From the NCBI RefSeq assembly GCF_001949145.1, contig NW_019091432.1, forward strand, positions 1,219,961 through 1,281,960: a DNA stretch of 62,000 nt, written 5' to 3'. Positions 61,601 through 62,000 of this stretch are shown here, one piece after another. The notes under the pieces are model-generated. The model searched no databases. It saw nothing but the letters and a program-made list of their open reading frames with translations, and was not told the DNA's origin. The stretch's first letter is position 1; each line of letters begins with the position of its first letter. Origin of the DNA: Acanthaster planci. Taxonomy: Eukaryota; Echinodermata; Asteroidea; Valvatida; Acanthasteridae. Made by a program: the position numbers and the translations under genes.

Positions 61601-62000
61601 ATTGTTGAGGATAAATTTGCTGAACAGCAGCAGCAGCAAGAGGAGCAGAAGAAGAAACTTGAAATGCTGGAGGTAAATCACAAGAACGGATGCCTGCGAT
61701 TTTTCAGTTTAATTTCTCAAGTTGGAACTATCCAGCTTTGTACTTTATGCCACCTGCTTACACAAAAACTTAGAAACGATTTAATAGCAAGGTTTGTTCA
61801 GATATGCAGAAATCCAACACTTTTGTTCCAACTTGTTGCAGGAGAGACAACAGCAGCAAGAAAAGATCATCGAAGCGCAAGCGGAGGTCATTGAGGAACT
61901 GAAAATCCAACATCAGGATCCCCCTGACATAGGTGGGGGCATGCCAGTTGGGGGTGCCATCGATGAACTGATGGGCGTGCAGTTAGGCGACGGTCCGATT
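46679..62000 (+). CDS. SLC38A10: Sodium-coupled neutral amino acid transporter, SLC38A10-like; 3' end beyond window
   Basis: Multi-pass transporter of the amino acid/auxin permease superfamily. Exons: 46679-46771, 47057-47174, 47553-47598, 48036-48129, 49668-49808, 52283-52404, 52792-52894, 54021-54203, 54999-55116, 55445-55557, 57017-57194, 57928-58050, 58959-59023, 59797-59959, 60570-60667, 61586-61672, 61842 to the window end. All joins keep frame; 668 codons are visible. Membrane part, about residues 1-400: TM1 GNSIIGVSILAMPWCF, AGKMLVELS, CIAFFVIIGDL, VGFFGYV, SFPLCIFPCRA, LTGATMGSLIGF. These match SLC38A10 in order. After the last span (VILVLGVLLLVCS) comes a hydrophilic tail of at least 250 residues, K/E/D/P-rich, ending in Q-rich coiled coil. 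A long tail distinguishes SLC38A10 from other SLC38 members. The start is the ATG aligning with the family start; the frame stays open upstream to an acceptor (46485 or 46557), so a longer N-terminus is possible. The assembly gap falls in an intron. Confidence 0.93.
49880..50115 (+). mobile_element. Probable tRNA-derived SINE remnant
   Basis: A good B box (GGTTCGAATCC, near 49941) follows CCACCTCTGTGACAGG, and the body continues TTGGTTGGGGTTTTTTCAG. The A box is not clear. It lies in the intron after exon 49668-49808. Confidence 0.45.
50116..52282. other. SLC38A10: Large intron of the transporter gene
   Basis: Continuation of the 2.5-kb intron between exons 49668-49808 and 52283-52404. It is AT-rich with a short TA run (50827-50838). 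No additional exon is needed, because the flanking exons join in frame and match the family directly. Confidence 0.6.
52552..52662. repeat. 54-bp tandem duplication
   Basis: ATGTTGCATAAAGAAATTTC and the following sequence through CCCAAGAAAAAATT occur twice, 54 bp apart. Confidence 0.9.
53169..53412. mobile_element. MITE family M2, copy 1
   Basis: Ends GTCATTCCATGAGGTTGGGG inverted at both sides, with TIRs extending through TTTGTGACAGTGTC (about 40 bp). 244 bp, non-coding, in the intron between exons 52792-52894 and 54021-54203. Nearly identical to 54571-54820. Superfamily unassigned. Confidence 0.88.
53589..53812. repeat. Perfect 20-bp inverted repeat
   Basis: CCAATCCTTCAAAATCCTCC at 53589-53608 is exactly inverted at 53793-53812, with a spacer of 184 bp. 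It may mark the arms of another small element. A 164-codon - strand frame across it is a by-product. Confidence 0.85.
54571..54820. mobile_element. MITE family M2, copy 2
   Basis: Second copy of 53169-53412 in the same orientation, in the next intron (54204-54998). Exon 54021-54203 is thus bracketed by two near-identical elements. Confidence 0.88.
55796..56527. other. Assembly gap (732 N)
   Basis: Run of undetermined bases inside the transporter intron 55558-57016. Flanking exons align without a missing segment, so no coding exon is expected here. Frames across it are meaningless. Confidence 0.99.
58156..58336. mobile_element. piggyBac-type MITE
   Basis: Flanked by TTAA at 58152-58155 and 58337-58340. 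Both ends begin CCCCTT reading inward, and partial similarity continues through TTGAC-x-GC. TTAA target sites with CCC ends are the mark of piggyBac elements. 181 bp, non-coding, in the intron after exon 57928-58050. Confidence 0.75.
58717..58875. mobile_element. pogo/Tigger-type MITE
   Basis: Flanked by TA on both sides. Inverted ends CAGTCAAATTTCGTTAATAA and CAGTCGAACCTCGTTAATAA. These ends and the TA duplication fit pogo/Tigger elements. 159 bp, non-coding. Confidence 0.85.
59226..59247. repeat. (CAGC)n microsatellite
   Basis: About five tandem CCAG/CAGC units in a transporter intron. Confidence 0.85.

Overview
The window reads as nuclear DNA of a marine invertebrate deuterostome, most probably an echinoderm. 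It shows split genes with short exons and GT-AG introns, long AT-rich introns, many miniature transposons, abundant self-complementary ACATGT/TACCGGTA simple sequence, one 732-base assembly gap and one isolated N. The repeat style and the two recognisable proteins fit this; the phylum is inference. There is no sign of prokaryotic genes, operons or CRISPR. All four supported genes lie on the + strand.

Layout. 1-3640: no supported gene. 3790-8060 and 12240-18762: two tandem, diverged copies of one gene (A and B), each with a non-coding 5' exon and six coding exons whose introns are all in phase 0. Each encodes about 183 residues. I do not recognise the family. 18763-23100: intergenic DNA with several inverted-repeat elements, including a clean hAT-type insertion with a perfect 8-bp target duplication. 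24050-25900: a decayed non-LTR retrotransposon on the - strand. 26370-27655: a 65-bp satellite with a six-unit higher-order repeat. 27656-37800: repeat-rich DNA with a Harbinger-like MITE, a foldback MITE, a hammerhead-like motif and a diverged duplication carrying GC-rich palindromes. 37844-40508: a complete six-exon executioner-type caspase (366 aa). 41915-45146: a 1.6-kb tandem duplication with the N at its junction. 46679-62000: a sodium-coupled amino acid transporter, SLC38A10-like, with 17 coding exons visible and the 3' end beyond the window.

How the parts relate. The caspase would act in the cytosol in apoptosis, and the transporter in membranes carrying amino acids. Nothing in the sequence links them functionally to each other or to genes A and B. 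The most novel content is the A/B pair, whose exon 4 is strongly conserved while exon 5 is almost unalignable. The caspase is notable because the loop that must be cut for its activation carries a DEVD site. Exon boundaries were read by eye from splice signals and checked by reading-frame continuity and paralog or family comparison; no search was run.
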